Below are positions 1 to 8,630 of a stretch of 64,000 bases of DNA, in pieces (position 1 is the first letter of the stretch; every line of letters begins with the position of its first letter). The translations under genes and the position numbers were made by a program. Below the pieces are notes generated by a model. The model saw nothing but the letters and a program-made list of their open reading frames with translations, was not told the origin of the DNA and did no database searches. This DNA comes from Pseudozobellia thermophila (GTDB lineage: Bacteria; Bacteroidota; Bacteroidia; Flavobacteriales; Flavobacteriaceae): positions 655,402-719,401 of the forward strand of contig NZ_FQYU01000001.1 of assembly GCF_900141855.1 (NCBI RefSeq). Direction: 5' to 3'.

Positions 1-140
1 CTCTCACTTAATTACACTGTAAATCTACGCCACTCCTTTGAGATTGCTAAATAATTGTTGTGAACCGCGCCCCTGTTGTTGTGAAAAATATGAACGGTTT
101 TGTTTCTTCGACGAATGGTGGCTTCGAATGCCAACCGGGG

Positions 141-1352
141 TTAGTATTCATCCAAATGCTCGGGGTATAGAAAGTTGTTGTACGGAAACCGCGTCACGTG
201 GATATCGCGTACCTCGTCGTATACCCGCTTTCGGAACTCGTCGAGGTTCTGTTTGTTGAGTGCCGATATAAAAATGGCCTTATCCCCCACCCTTTGCATC
301 CAGGTGCGTTTCCATTCCTCAATCGTAAAATGCCTTTCCGTTTTTTCGGTCACCAGATCGTCCGAATCGATTACCTCGTGCCGGTACTGGTCGATCTTAT
401 TGAAGACCATAATGGTGTTCTTGTCGGAACAGCCAATTTCGTGCAAGATTTTGTTGACCGAGTCAATGTGCTCTTCAAACTGCGGGTGCGAAATATCCAC
501 CACGTGCAATAGCAAATCCGCCTCGCGCACTTCGTCCAGGGTACTTTTAAAGCTCTCCACGAGCTGCGTGGGCAGTTTACGGATAAATCCTACCGTGTCG
601 CTCAAAAGAAAGGGGAGATTGCCTATGACGACTTTTCTGACCGTGGTGTCGAGCGTCGCAAAAAGCTTGTTTTCGGCAAAGACCTCGCTTTTACTGATTA
701 CGTTCATCAAGGTCGATTTGCCCACATTGGTATATCCGACCAAGGCCACCCGGACCAGTGCCCCGCGATTGCCCCGCTGGGTTTCCATCTGCCGGTCGAT
801 TTTTTCAAGCTTCTTTTTGAGCAAGGAAATCCGGTCGCGTACAATACGCCTATCCGTCTCGATTTCGGTTTCACCCGGTCCGCGCATACCGATACCCCCT
901 CTTTGGCGCTCCAAGTGCGTCCATAGTCCCGTTAACCGGGGCAAAAGGTATTCGTACTGGGCCAGCTCCACCTGGGTACGGGCGTAGCTGGTCTGTGCGC
1001 GCTGCGCGAAAATGTCGAGTATAAGGCTGGTACGGTCTACGATCTTGCAGCGCAGCAGCTTCTCTATGTTGCGCTGCTGGGCAGGGGTAAGTTCGTCGTC
1101 AAAGATTACCGACCCTATGTCGTTGGCCTTGACAAAAGCCTGGACCTCTTCCATTTTACCGCTTCCTATAAGCGTTTTGGGATTGGGAACGTCCATGCGT
1201 TGTACAAATCGTTTGACCACCTCTCCCCCTGCCGTATAGGTCAAAAACTCAAGTTCGTCAAGAAATTCGCTGACCTTTTCCTCGTTCTGTTCACGATTGA
1301 TGACACCGATCAAAACGGCCTTTTCGTGCTCTATGCTATTCTTTTCTATCAT
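141..1352 (-). CDS. hflX: GTPase HflX
   Basis: HflX is a ribosome-binding GTPase that splits or rescues stalled 70S ribosomes in the cytoplasm. The sequence has the HflX N-terminal domain, the linker motif GGIGMRGPGETEIETDRR near residue 155, then a G domain with P-loop GYTNVGKST near 206, DTVGFI (G3) and NKID (G4). The total of about 403 residues fits the family. I start at the second Met (MIEKNS) because the six residues before it (MQFTTY) look non-conserved. It is transcribed away from the endonuclease gene at 1430, with which it shares a short intergenic region. Function is well supported; the exact start is less certain. Confidence 0.95.
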   Translation of the reverse strand: MIEKNSIEHEKAVLIGVINREQNEEKVSEFLDELEFLTYTAGGEVVKRFVQRMDVPNPKTLIGSGKMEEVQAFVKANDIGSVIFDDELTPAQQRNIEKLLRCKIVDRTSLILDIFAQRAQTSYARTQVELAQYEYLLPRLTGLWTHLERQRGGIGMRGPGETEIETDRRIVRDRISLLKKKLEKIDRQMETQRGNRGALVRVALVGYTNVGKSTLMNVISKSEVFAENKLFATLDTTVRKVVIGNLPFLLSDTVGFIRKLPTQLVESFKSTLDEVREADLLLHVVDISHPQFEEHIDSVNKILHEIGCSDKNTIMVFNKIDQYRHEVIDSDDLVTEKTERHFTIEEWKRTWMQRVGDKAIFISALNKQNLDEFRKRVYDEVRDIHVTRFPYNNFLYPEHLDEY

Positions 1353-1429
1353 ATAGGTTGTAAATTGCAAATTTAATCAATACTGGCCGACCTATTTGAG
1401 CAATAATAGTGGCCCAAAACGTAAAAACC

Positions 1430-2407
1430 ATGATTTTTTCGTTCTTAAAAAAGAAAAAAAAGCAAAACCGCCTAAATACCGTTGCATTTTATAACCTTGA
1501 AAACTTGTTCGATACCACCAACGACATCCATACCCTTGATGATGATTTTACGCCCAAGGGCTCTAAAAGGTGGACACCCAAGCGTTACAAAAGCAAATTG
1601 GACAAACTGGCCAAGACGGTATCGCGGTTGGGCCAGGGCGAAACCGGTGCGCCTCCTGTAATCGTCGGGGTGGCCGAAGTGGAGAACAAGAAAGTGGTAC
1701 AAGACCTGCTCGCCTGTAATCCCTTGGACAAGATCGACTACGATTGTGTCCATTACGATTCTCCCGATGAACGGGGTATCGATTGTGCGCTGATTTATCA
1801 CCGTAAACATTTTAAGGTAGAACACTCGGAACCGATCAATGTAATGGTCTATCAGGAGGACGGTACCCGCGACACGACCCGCGATATCCTATACGTAAGG
1901 GGTACGTTGAACAAGGAAAAGGTGCACCTTTTTGTAAACCATTGGCCGTCTCGAAGGGACGGAGATGTGCAGACCGAATCGAAGCGCTTGAAGGCGGCCG
2001 AGACCCTACTTGACTTTATGGCCCGCATTGAGGCTTCGGAAGCGGCCCCCAATTACATTGTAATGGGCGACTTTAACGACGACCCCCATTCAAAGAGCAT
2101 ACTGGCCCTGACAAAGGGCAAAGGCTTGTACAACCCCATGGAAAAATTGCTTACCCCACATCGGGGAAGTGCCAGTTATAGAAAGTCTTGGATGCTTTTC
2201 GACCAAATCATGGTGTCGCACAGTTTTTTGAACTACGAGAAAGGAACCCATAGTTTTGCCCATGCGAACATTTTTGACGAACATTTCTTGACCGAATTCA
2301 AGGGCAAATACAAGGGCTCGCCCTACAGGACCTATGTCGGCCGGAAGTATATAGGAGGCTATAGCGACCACTTTCCGGTCTACATCCAACTCAAGTACAA
2401 CATGTAG
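1430..2407 (+). CDS. Endonuclease/exonuclease/phosphatase family protein
   Basis: This is a metal-dependent phosphoesterase of the EEP (DNase I-like) superfamily; the substrate cannot be told from sequence. The motif VAFYNLENLFDT lies near the N-terminus, VNHWPSR mid-protein, GDFNDDPHS about two thirds along, and SDHFPV at the C-terminal end, giving the expected metal-binding and catalytic Asp/Asn/His residues. A GTG at 1409 is also possible, but the ATG at 1430 (MIFSFLKKKKK) gives about 325 residues and a natural start. No clear signal peptide is seen. It is divergent from hflX and convergent with the FKBP gene, with only about 20 bases between stops. Confidence 0.88.
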   Translation: MIFSFLKKKKKQNRLNTVAFYNLENLFDTTNDIHTLDDDFTPKGSKRWTPKRYKSKLDKLAKTVSRLGQGETGAPPVIVGVAEVENKKVVQDLLACNPLDKIDYDCVHYDSPDERGIDCALIYHRKHFKVEHSEPINVMVYQEDGTRDTTRDILYVRGTLNKEKVHLFVNHWPSRRDGDVQTESKRLKAAETLLDFMARIEASEAAPNYIVMGDFNDDPHSKSILALTKGKGLYNPMEKLLTPHRGSASYRKSWMLFDQIMVSHSFLNYEKGTHSFAHANIFDEHFLTEFKGKYKGSPYRTYVGRKYIGGYSDHFPVYIQLKYNM

Positions 2408-2427
2408 CCTTGATCGTTACTTGGGGG

Positions 2428-2891
2428 CTAGTTGACGGCCAATAGGTCGATTTCGAAAATAAGTACCGAGCCCCCCGGGATACCATTGTAATCGAAGGTG
2501 CCGTAGCCCAAATGGGCAGGTACGAGTAAGAGTCCGCTACCGCCCTCCTTAAAATAGGTGATTCCTTCCGTCCACCCCGGTATAACCTGTTGAAGATTAA
2601 TGGAGATGCCGTTTTCGTCGCTTTCGTCAAATACGCTTCCGTTTAGAAAATATCCTTTGTAGACCACGGTCACATCGGAGCTGCCTGTCGGTTGTGGCCC
2701 GGTACCCTCTTCGTCGATGATATAATAAAGGCCGCTCGCACTTCGTTGGGCCTCCAAATCGTTTTCTTCGAGATAGGTTCGTATATCTTCGTCGTTTTGG
2801 ACACTAAAATCAATGGGGTTAGGGTTTGAGCTGTTGTCGTCCAAACACGAGGTTAGCGCAATGAACAGGAAGGATAAAAAAAGTATTTCAT
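2428..2891 (-). CDS. FKBP-type peptidyl-prolyl isomerase lipoprotein with apparent frameshift
   Basis: The reading frame that is open from 2844 down encodes an FKBP domain (VYKGYFLNGSVFDES, IPGWTEGI, PAHLGYG, LIFEIDLLAVN), an extracytoplasmic prolyl isomerase. No ATG exists in that frame; only a TTG at 2844. An ATG at 2889-2891 is one base out of frame across a run of seven T (minus strand; plus positions 2876-2882). With eight T the product would begin MKYFFLSFLFIALTSC, a perfect lipoprotein signal (lipobox LTSC) running directly into CLDDNSS. The gene is therefore either genuinely shifted in a homopolymer or carries an assembly error. Without the shift the domain would lack its export signal. 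Confidence 0.8.
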
Positions 2892-2931
2892 GTTGTAGTT
2901 TGCGGTAAATATAGAAAAGAACGAGGTATTC

Positions 2932-3645
2932 TCATACTTTTTTAATCTCCTCGTCGTGCAGGAGCTCCTCGCCCCTAAGGCGTAAAAATACCTGTGCGGT
3001 GGTCACGACATCCAGTTCGCAATACGTCACGATGCGATCGATGTCCTTTTCCTCGTAATACACTTGGCGTACCATACTCCCGTCAATGTCCTGTTTTGGG
3101 GAGGGGATGCCCAGGATATTCGCCAAGAGCTTCAATGACGTAAAGTGTTTGTAATCGCCGAATTTCCAGAGTTCCATGGTGTCCAAATGAGGTACTTCCC
3201 ACGGTTTTTTGCCAAAGAGGTTCAGTTTGTAGGGCAGTTCGATACGGTTGATGATCATGCGCCGTGCGATGTACGGAAAATCGAACTCTTTGGCATTGTG
3301 TCCACAAAGCAGGTATTTGGGGGCGTTGAAATGGGTGTCGAGCAGGTTTTTGAAAGCTTTTAACAGTTTGGCCTCATCTCCATAATACGAGGTGGTGCGA
3401 AAGGTCCTAAGGTCGCCCCTAAAGTTGAAATAGCCTACCGATATACAGACGATCTTTCCGAATTCGGCCCAAATACCGGCCCGGTCGTAAAATTCTTCGG
3501 GGGTGTATTCGTCCTTGCGCTGGTACTGCGATTTCTGTTCCCAAAGCTCTTTTTTCTCCTCGTCCAACAGCTCGAAACGCTCCTTTTCGGGAACGGTCTC
3601 GATATCCAAGAAAAGAATATGTTCCAAGTTGATCCGCTTTAACAT
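2932..3645 (-). CDS. 3'-5' exonuclease of the PolB-like family
   Basis: This is a predicted 3'-5' exonuclease related to the proofreading domain of family B DNA polymerases (ribonuclease H-like fold). The three exonuclease motifs are visible: Exo I LFLDIETVP with D14 and E16, Exo II GHNAKEFDFPYIARRM near residue 115, and Exo III YCELDVVTTAQVFLRL near 208. At 237 residues there is only the nuclease domain and no polymerase. A role in DNA repair or RNA/DNA trimming is inference. It is followed upstream by about 245 bases with no gene. Confidence 0.85.
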   Translation of the reverse strand: MLKRINLEHILFLDIETVPEKERFELLDEEKKELWEQKSQYQRKDEYTPEEFYDRAGIWAEFGKIVCISVGYFNFRGDLRTFRTTSYYGDEAKLLKAFKNLLDTHFNAPKYLLCGHNAKEFDFPYIARRMIINRIELPYKLNLFGKKPWEVPHLDTMELWKFGDYKHFTSLKLLANILGIPSPKQDIDGSMVRQVYYEEKDIDRIVTYCELDVVTTAQVFLRLRGEELLHDEEIKKV

Positions 3646-3873
3646 AAAGCCCTGTTACTTTCGTTTTCGGTCATTCAATATACGAACAAAACCGGAATGG
3701 TGTACATGGTCTTAACCTGGGGATGGTACCAGGGCACCTTAGGCCAAAACCGACCCCATAGTTGGTTCCGTACTTTCCCTTTCCGGGGGAGGGATAGGAT
3801 GGCTATTGAAAATGCACGCTTTTATCGATGAACGGCATATTGATGGAATGGCGGCTTGGATGGGGGGCAAGGT

Positions 3874-3891
3874 ACCGACCCATGGGTCGGT
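3874..3891. repeat. 18-bp perfect palindrome at the ogt stop
   Basis: ACCGACCCATGGGTCGGT is fully self-complementary with no spacer. It abuts the TAA of the minus-strand ogt gene. No T-run follows in either direction, so it is not a standard intrinsic terminator. It could be a cruciform, a protein site or a 3'-end stabilising hairpin. Confidence 0.45.
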
Positions 3892-4370
3892 TAATTTTCA
3901 AAAAGCGATTGTTGTTTTATGGGATTTTCGTGCTCGAGAAGCCATTTTTTTCGGTGCAGTCCGCCGGCATAACCCGTTAAGGAACCGTCACTTCCAATAA
4001 CGCGGTGGCAGGGCACCACGATCCACAAGGGGTTTTTGCCATTGGCCGAGGCGACCGCCCGGATGGCTTTGGGGTCTCCTAGCGATTTGGACAGGTCGAG
4101 GTAGGTTATCGTTTTTCCGTAGGGTATTTGGGCGAGGGCCTGCCATACCCGTTTTTGAAATTCGGTGCCCTGTGGATTGGTTTTCAGCGAAAAGGACGAT
4201 CGTTCTCCCGCAAAGTATTCCTTGAGTTGGCGGGCGGGTTCTTGCAAGCTTTTCGGTATTTGGTGCGAAGGCATGTCGGTATGGTCAAGAACCCTGATCG
4301 ACGATACGCCTTCCGAATCGCCGCGAAGTTCGGCAAGGCCCAAAGGGGTTTTAAGAAAGGCTACCTCCAT
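3891..4370 (-). CDS. ogt: Methylated-DNA--protein-cysteine methyltransferase
   Basis: This suicide repair enzyme transfers the methyl group from O6-methylguanine to its own cysteine. The active-site motif VVPCHRVIG is present with Cys121, preceded by the helix-turn-helix recognition region (FQKRVWQALAQIPYGKT, residues 71-87) and followed by GYAGGLHRKKWLLEHE. The length of 159 residues matches the small Ogt class with no Ada regulatory domain. It sits 3 bases downstream of the CNNM gene on the same strand, so the two are probably co-transcribed. Confidence 0.93.
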   Translation of the reverse strand: MEVAFLKTPLGLAELRGDSEGVSSIRVLDHTDMPSHQIPKSLQEPARQLKEYFAGERSSFSLKTNPQGTEFQKRVWQALAQIPYGKTITYLDLSKSLGDPKAIRAVASANGKNPLWIVVPCHRVIGSDGSLTGYAGGLHRKKWLLEHENPIKQQSLFEN

Positions 4371-4373
4371 GGG

Positions 4374-5507
4374 TCAAAGGTCTTTTTGTCCTTGGTCTAG
4401 TTTTTCATCGATAATCCCGATTCTTTGGGCTCGGTTTTTCCAGTTTTTACGGGCCAAATCCTGAAGATCGGCCACATTGTCGCTCTCGTCCATAATTTCC
4501 AGGCCCAAGAGGGTTTCAATAACGTCTTCCATGGTTACAAGGCCGCTTACCGAGCCGTATTCGTCTACGACAAGGGCAATGTGTTCGCGTTTGGCGATCA
4601 AGGTTTCAAAGAGCTTGGGAATGGGCGTGGATCTTTCGGTGACCAATATTTTCCGTTTGATATCCGATAGGGGAATGGAACCGTTGTCCTTTACCATTTC
4701 TTCGAGAATGTTGTCTTTCAGGACAAATCCGTCGATATGGTCCATTCGCTCGCCATATACGGGAATCCGGGAGAACCGCATCTTGGGGTTGGCTTCGAAA
4801 AATTCGCGGATGGTCTTGTTCTCGGGCGCAATCTTCATTACCGCACGGGGCGTCATGATATCCTTTACCAGCACTTCGTCAAATCGAAGCAAGTTCTTGA
4901 TTATGGTCGATTCCGATTTTTCAAAAACCCCTTCTTCGTGGGCTATGTCGGTCATTGCCGTAAAATCTTCGCGGCTGAGCACACTGCCTTCGTGTCCGTG
5001 TCCGCCCACCAATTTGGTGAATAGCTGTAACAACCACAACAATCCCGTGTATTTAAGGCCTAGCACCATTATCCGGAGGGTTTTCGAGGTGAAATTGGCC
5101 AGGGATTTCCAATAGGTGGCGCCAATGGTCTTGGGAATGATTTCGGAAGCGACAAGGATCAAGATGGTCATTATTGTCGAAACGACCCCGACCATTAGGT
5201 CCTCCGAGAAGGGTACGCCCAAGACCGTTCTTTCGGTCGTTCCGTAAAGTTGGGCATAGGCCACCTTGGCCTGAACCCCCACCAAAATGGCTCCGACGGT
5301 ATGGGCAATGGTATTCAAGGTCAAAATGGCGATAAGGGGCTTGTCAACGTCCTTTTTCAGTTCTTCGAGAACCAAGGCGTACGACTTGCCTTCCTTCTTT
5401 TTTACATTGATGAAGGTTGGGGTAATGCTTAAGAGCACCGCTTCGAGAACCGAACACAGAAATGAAAAAAATATGGAAATTAACGCATAGAAGATCAGCA
5501 GACCCAT
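4374..5507 (-). CDS. CNNM/DUF21 and CBS-domain membrane protein
   Basis: An integral membrane protein of the CNNM/CorC-HlyC relatives, proposed to handle Mg2+ or Co2+ ions. The N-terminal half is a DUF21 domain with several hydrophobic segments (LLIFYALISIFFSFLCSVLE, a second segment near 95-120, a third near 150-165). A CBS pair follows at about residues 205-345 (DIMTPRAVM, LVVDEYGSVSGLVTMEDVIE). The protein ends soon after the CBS pair, at 377 residues, so the C-terminal transporter-associated (CorC_HlyC) domain found in longer homologues is absent. Transport substrate is not shown. Confidence 0.88.
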   Translation of the reverse strand: MGLLIFYALISIFFSFLCSVLEAVLLSITPTFINVKKKEGKSYALVLEELKKDVDKPLIAILTLNTIAHTVGAILVGVQAKVAYAQLYGTTERTVLGVPFSEDLMVGVVSTIMTILILVASEIIPKTIGATYWKSLANFTSKTLRIMVLGLKYTGLLWLLQLFTKLVGGHGHEGSVLSREDFTAMTDIAHEEGVFEKSESTIIKNLLRFDEVLVKDIMTPRAVMKIAPENKTIREFFEANPKMRFSRIPVYGERMDHIDGFVLKDNILEEMVKDNGSIPLSDIKRKILVTERSTPIPKLFETLIAKREHIALVVDEYGSVSGLVTMEDVIETLLGLEIMDESDNVADLQDLARKNWKNRAQRIGIIDEKLDQGQKDL

Positions 5508-5558
5508 GACTTGGTTGTTTAATGGCTAAGATACCAATATTTGTATAATCTTGTGTGC

Positions 5559-6890
5559 TTATTCCCCAGGCAATGTTGCTTGGTAAAATACTTGTTGTAC
5601 CGCAGTGCGTATGTTCATACGGTAGAGGTTGCGGTTTTCGCGGGTGGGATTGACCCGGTTGGACAAGAATATATATACCAATTGGTTTTCTGGATCGGCC
5701 CAGACAAAAGTTCCCGTAAAACCGGCGTGTCCAAAGCTTTGGGCGCTTACTTCGGGGGCAGGATACGCGTCTTTCAAGTCCAGTTTCGAATTGTTCAAAA
5801 GGGGCTTGTCAAAACCCAGTCCCCTTCGGTTGCCGTTCTCGGGGTATTGTTCCTTGATGAACTCTTTTACGGTTGCTTCCGAGAAATAGCGTTTGCCGTC
5901 GTAGATACCGTACTGCATGTACATTTGCATAAGTTTTGCCAGATCGGTAGCCGTGGCGAACAGGCCGGCATTGCCCGAAACGCCTCCCAAAAGGGATGCA
6001 TTTTCATCGTGTACCCAACCCTGGGTCAGGGTATGGCGAAAAAGGGTATCGACCTCAGTGGGAACGATTTTGTTCGTAAAGCCCTTTAGTTTGGGGTTAA
6101 ATCCCATGGTCGGTGCCCCTAGGGGCAGATAAAAGTTCTTTTCGAGGTAGTATTCGTACGACTCGCCGCTCAATTGCGTTACCAGTTCGGGGAAAATTAA
6201 GAAGGTGAGCCCGGAATAGGTGTATTTTTTCTCTTTTGAGACCTCGGAACGGTCGATAAGACGGTACATTTTTTTATTGAACCTGTTCTTGATATAGAGT
6301 CCGTCGTAGGCCTGATGGCTAAACCGGCTATTGGGGGATGCCCTTACAAACCGTTTTTTCACCTTGCCATTTTTCTTGAGTACCTTATTGAGAAAAACGA
6401 TATAGGGAACCAAACCGGCCTGATGGGCCAGAATTTCGCGAAGGGTCAGGTCTTTTTTATCGGAAATTTTCCTCCAGCGGGTCCAATAGGTGCTAAAGGG
6501 CACATCGAGTTCAAGTTTTCCCTCGTCGACCAGCTTCATAACGGCAGGGAGGGCCGCCGTAATTTTGGTTACCGAAGCCAGGTCGTAGATATCGTCAAGG
6601 GCCACGGGCTGTATGCTGTCGTAGGTGTGAAAGCCATAGGCCTCGTGAAAGATGATCTTGCCATTTTTGGCGACCAAGACCTGTGCCCCGGGGAAGGCCT
6701 CATTTTTTATACCATTTGTTATTATAGAGTCGACACGGGCCTGTATGACCTTTGAGTCGAGACCCACCTCTTCAGGACTTCCGTAGGTGAGGGCATCGCT
6801 TCGACCTAGGTTCAGTTCAACCCTCGGGTTTTCCTGCCCGTGGACCAGCACAAAAAATAAACCAAATAGTATAAAAATATAAGACCTCAT
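5559..6890 (-). CDS. Secreted serine hydrolase, class C beta-lactamase fold
   Basis: An exported penicillin-binding-protein/beta-lactamase-like serine hydrolase. The signal peptide (IFILFGLFFVLVHGQ) is at residues 4-19. The catalytic SxxK is S106-V-T-K109 in DLASVTK; the tyrosine motif is Y225-S-G227; the third motif appears as HAGFTG, with His replacing Lys, common in esterase-like members. GH3 glycosidases of some Bacteroidota carry a similar C-terminal domain, but here it stands alone. Peptidase, esterase or peptidoglycan roles are all possible. It lies 34 bases downstream of hemB and may be read through from the heme cluster. Confidence 0.85.
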   Translation of the reverse strand: MRSYIFILFGLFFVLVHGQENPRVELNLGRSDALTYGSPEEVGLDSKVIQARVDSIITNGIKNEAFPGAQVLVAKNGKIIFHEAYGFHTYDSIQPVALDDIYDLASVTKITAALPAVMKLVDEGKLELDVPFSTYWTRWRKISDKKDLTLREILAHQAGLVPYIVFLNKVLKKNGKVKKRFVRASPNSRFSHQAYDGLYIKNRFNKKMYRLIDRSEVSKEKKYTYSGLTFLIFPELVTQLSGESYEYYLEKNFYLPLGAPTMGFNPKLKGFTNKIVPTEVDTLFRHTLTQGWVHDENASLLGGVSGNAGLFATATDLAKLMQMYMQYGIYDGKRYFSEATVKEFIKEQYPENGNRRGLGFDKPLLNNSKLDLKDAYPAPEVSAQSFGHAGFTGTFVWADPENQLVYIFLSNRVNPTRENRNLYRMNIRTAVQQVFYQATLPGE

Positions 6891-6924
6891 TGGGAACTAC
6901 GATTAGGGTTGTTGTTTTTGGGGC

Positions 6925-7914
6925 TTAGCCCAATAGTTTTACGGCATCTTTGGCAAAATAGGAAGCGATAATGTTGGCACCTGCCCTTTTTATGGCGGTC
7001 AGTTGCTCCATCATCACCGCATCGTGGTCGAGCCATCCTTTCTGGGCGGCGGCCTTAAGCATGGCATATTCGCCTGAAACCTGGTATACGGCCAAGGGTA
7101 CGTCTACCTCATTTCTGATTTCACGAACAATATCCAAATAGCAAAGTCCCGGTTTTACCATAACGATATCGGCACCTTCCTCTATGTCCATCTCGGTTTC
7201 CTTTAGGGCCTCGAATCGATTGGCGTAATCCATTTGATAGGTTTTTTTGTCCTTCGGGATATCTTGTACATCTACGGGGGCCGAATCCAGGGCATCCCTG
7301 AACGGACCGTAGAAGGCACTGGCGTATTTTGCGCTGTAGCTCATAATGGCGGTATTGAGGTAGCCTTCTTCTTCCAAGGCCTCCCGAATGGTGAGTATGC
7401 GCCCGTCCATCATATCGCTGGGCGCCACTACATCGGCACCGGCTTGGGCATGGGATAGGCTCATTTCTGCCAAGACCTCGGTGGTTTCGTCGTTCAGTAT
7501 TTGTCCGTTCTCAACGATTCCATCATGGCCATACGATGAAAAGGGGTCCAGGGCCACGTCGGTCATTACCAGCATGTCCGGACACGCATTTTTGGCCGTT
7601 TTAATGGCCCGTTGCATCAATCCGTCGGGGTTAAGGGCTTCCGAGCCCTGGTTGTCCTTTAGCTTGTCGTCAACCTTTACAAATAGCAAAACCGATTTTA
7701 GGCCCAGTTTCCAGAGCGCCTTAACCTCCTTCTCAAGGTTATCGAGGCTAAGCCGATAGTAATCGGGCATGGAGGGAATCTCCTCTTTTACATTTTTTCC
7801 TTCCACCACAAAAAGGGGTACTAGAAAGTCGTTGGGGGTCAAGAAAGTTTCCTGCACCAATTTTCGCATGCTGTCGGAGGTCCTGAGACGTCGATTTCTT
7901 CTTAATGGATACAT
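6925..7914 (-). CDS. hemB: Delta-aminolevulinic acid dehydratase (porphobilinogen synthase)
   Basis: Condenses two 5-aminolevulinate molecules to porphobilinogen, the second committed heme step. Schiff-base lysines are visible as K196 in SYSAKYASAFYGPFR and K254 in MVKPGLCYLD. The metal-binding stretch reads DVALDPFSSYGHDG (residues 119-132), with Asp where zinc-type enzymes have three cysteines, so this is the Mg2+/K+-type HemB. The length of 329 is normal. It is the last heme gene of the minus-strand cluster, separated from the preceding lipoprotein gene by 113 bases that contain an inverted repeat. Confidence 0.97.
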   Translation of the reverse strand: MYPLRRNRRLRTSDSMRKLVQETFLTPNDFLVPLFVVEGKNVKEEIPSMPDYYRLSLDNLEKEVKALWKLGLKSVLLFVKVDDKLKDNQGSEALNPDGLMQRAIKTAKNACPDMLVMTDVALDPFSSYGHDGIVENGQILNDETTEVLAEMSLSHAQAGADVVAPSDMMDGRILTIREALEEEGYLNTAIMSYSAKYASAFYGPFRDALDSAPVDVQDIPKDKKTYQMDYANRFEALKETEMDIEEGADIVMVKPGLCYLDIVREIRNEVDVPLAVYQVSGEYAMLKAAAQKGWLDHDAVMMEQLTAIKRAGANIIASYFAKDAVKLLG

Positions 7915-7966
7915 ATGGTTTTATTTATTTTTCGCATTAAATTCACTATTCCCCCCAAATCCGAAA

Positions 7967-7987
7967 ATTACCCTCATTACGGGTAAT
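7967..7987. promoter_or_regulatory. Inverted repeat upstream of hemB
   Basis: ATTACCC and GGGTAAT form perfect 7-base arms around a 7-base spacer. The repeat lies about 53 bases before the hemB ATG and about 40 bases after the stop of the gene at 8028. It could be an operator or a processing hairpin between cistrons. No T-run follows on the minus strand. Confidence 0.35.
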
Positions 7988-8027
7988 ATCAAAGTTTGGG
8001 CGATTAAAATATGCACGGTTTTCACGA

Positions 8028-8630
8028 TCAATGGTTTTGCCTGCATCGTATATGTTGGGCCAACTTGTCATTAAAGCCGTAGGCACCCCATAGGGTACTA
8101 TCTTTCTGTATGGCCAAGGGGTCTTGGTCGGCGTCGATATAGTTTTTGATCGATTTGACCAAGGGGTGGTCCATGCCCCCGATTTTTAAGATGGATTTGT
8201 CCCCGGGGATGCTTAAACCTCCTTCGTACTCGTAGCAGAATACCAAAACCTTGTCACCTACCGATAATTCGAGATCGTTAAAACAGTCGCTTCTAAAATA
8301 TTTTTGGTTTTCGTAACCGCCCGATGGCGGATTATTGATTTTAAATACCCTGTCCAAGGCAATGGTGCCCCATTGCGAAGTGTAGAGCGGTCCGGGATCA
8401 TGGGTGGGGTTTTCGAGGTCGGTGATGGTACCGGCAAAGGCCAGGCTGTAATCTTCGCCGCAATAGCCTATAAAGGGGCCCGACTCTTCCCACCAGTATG
8501 TGTAGGCGACCTCGAGCGTATCGGAGGTAAACTCGATGTCGATATCGCTTTTCGAGCGGGTTCGCTTACAGGAGGTGCCCAGGCATAAATACGCTGATAC
8601 CAAAATAAGGACAAGCGGTTTTAGACCCAT
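8028..8630 (-). CDS. Lipoprotein of unknown function in the heme cluster
   Basis: A 200-residue putative lipoprotein: hydrophobic start MGLKPLVLILVSAYLCL followed by lipobox LGTSC and a charged linker KRTRSKSD. I do not recognise the family. It holds further cysteines (FIGYCGED, SDCFNDLE, VFCYEYEG, HIRCRQ) that could form disulfides outside the cytoplasm. Its ATG lies inside the end of hemF, overlapping by 10 bases, so translation is probably coupled to hemF. No heme-binding CXXCH motif is seen. Confidence 0.75.
   Translation of the reverse strand: MGLKPLVLILVSAYLCLGTSCKRTRSKSDIDIEFTSDTLEVAYTYWWEESGPFIGYCGEDYSLAFAGTITDLENPTHDPGPLYTSQWGTIALDRVFKINNPPSGGYENQKYFRSDCFNDLELSVGDKVLVFCYEYEGGLSIPGDKSILKIGGMDHPLVKSIKNYIDADQDPLAIQKDSTLWGAYGFNDKLAQHIRCRQNH

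Noticed and set aside
1-140. Possible gene or repeat at the left edge
   Set aside because: Only hflX 3' flank is visible; no complete frame or hairpin with T-run could be supported.
175-987. 270-codon plus-strand frame antisense to hflX
   Set aside because: It runs inside hflX on the other strand, has no family signature and is Ser/Arg-rich as expected of a shadow of a well-supported gene.
4477-5115. 212-codon plus-strand frame over the CNNM gene
   Set aside because: Antisense to a clear DUF21/CBS protein; Ser/Arg-rich with no motif.
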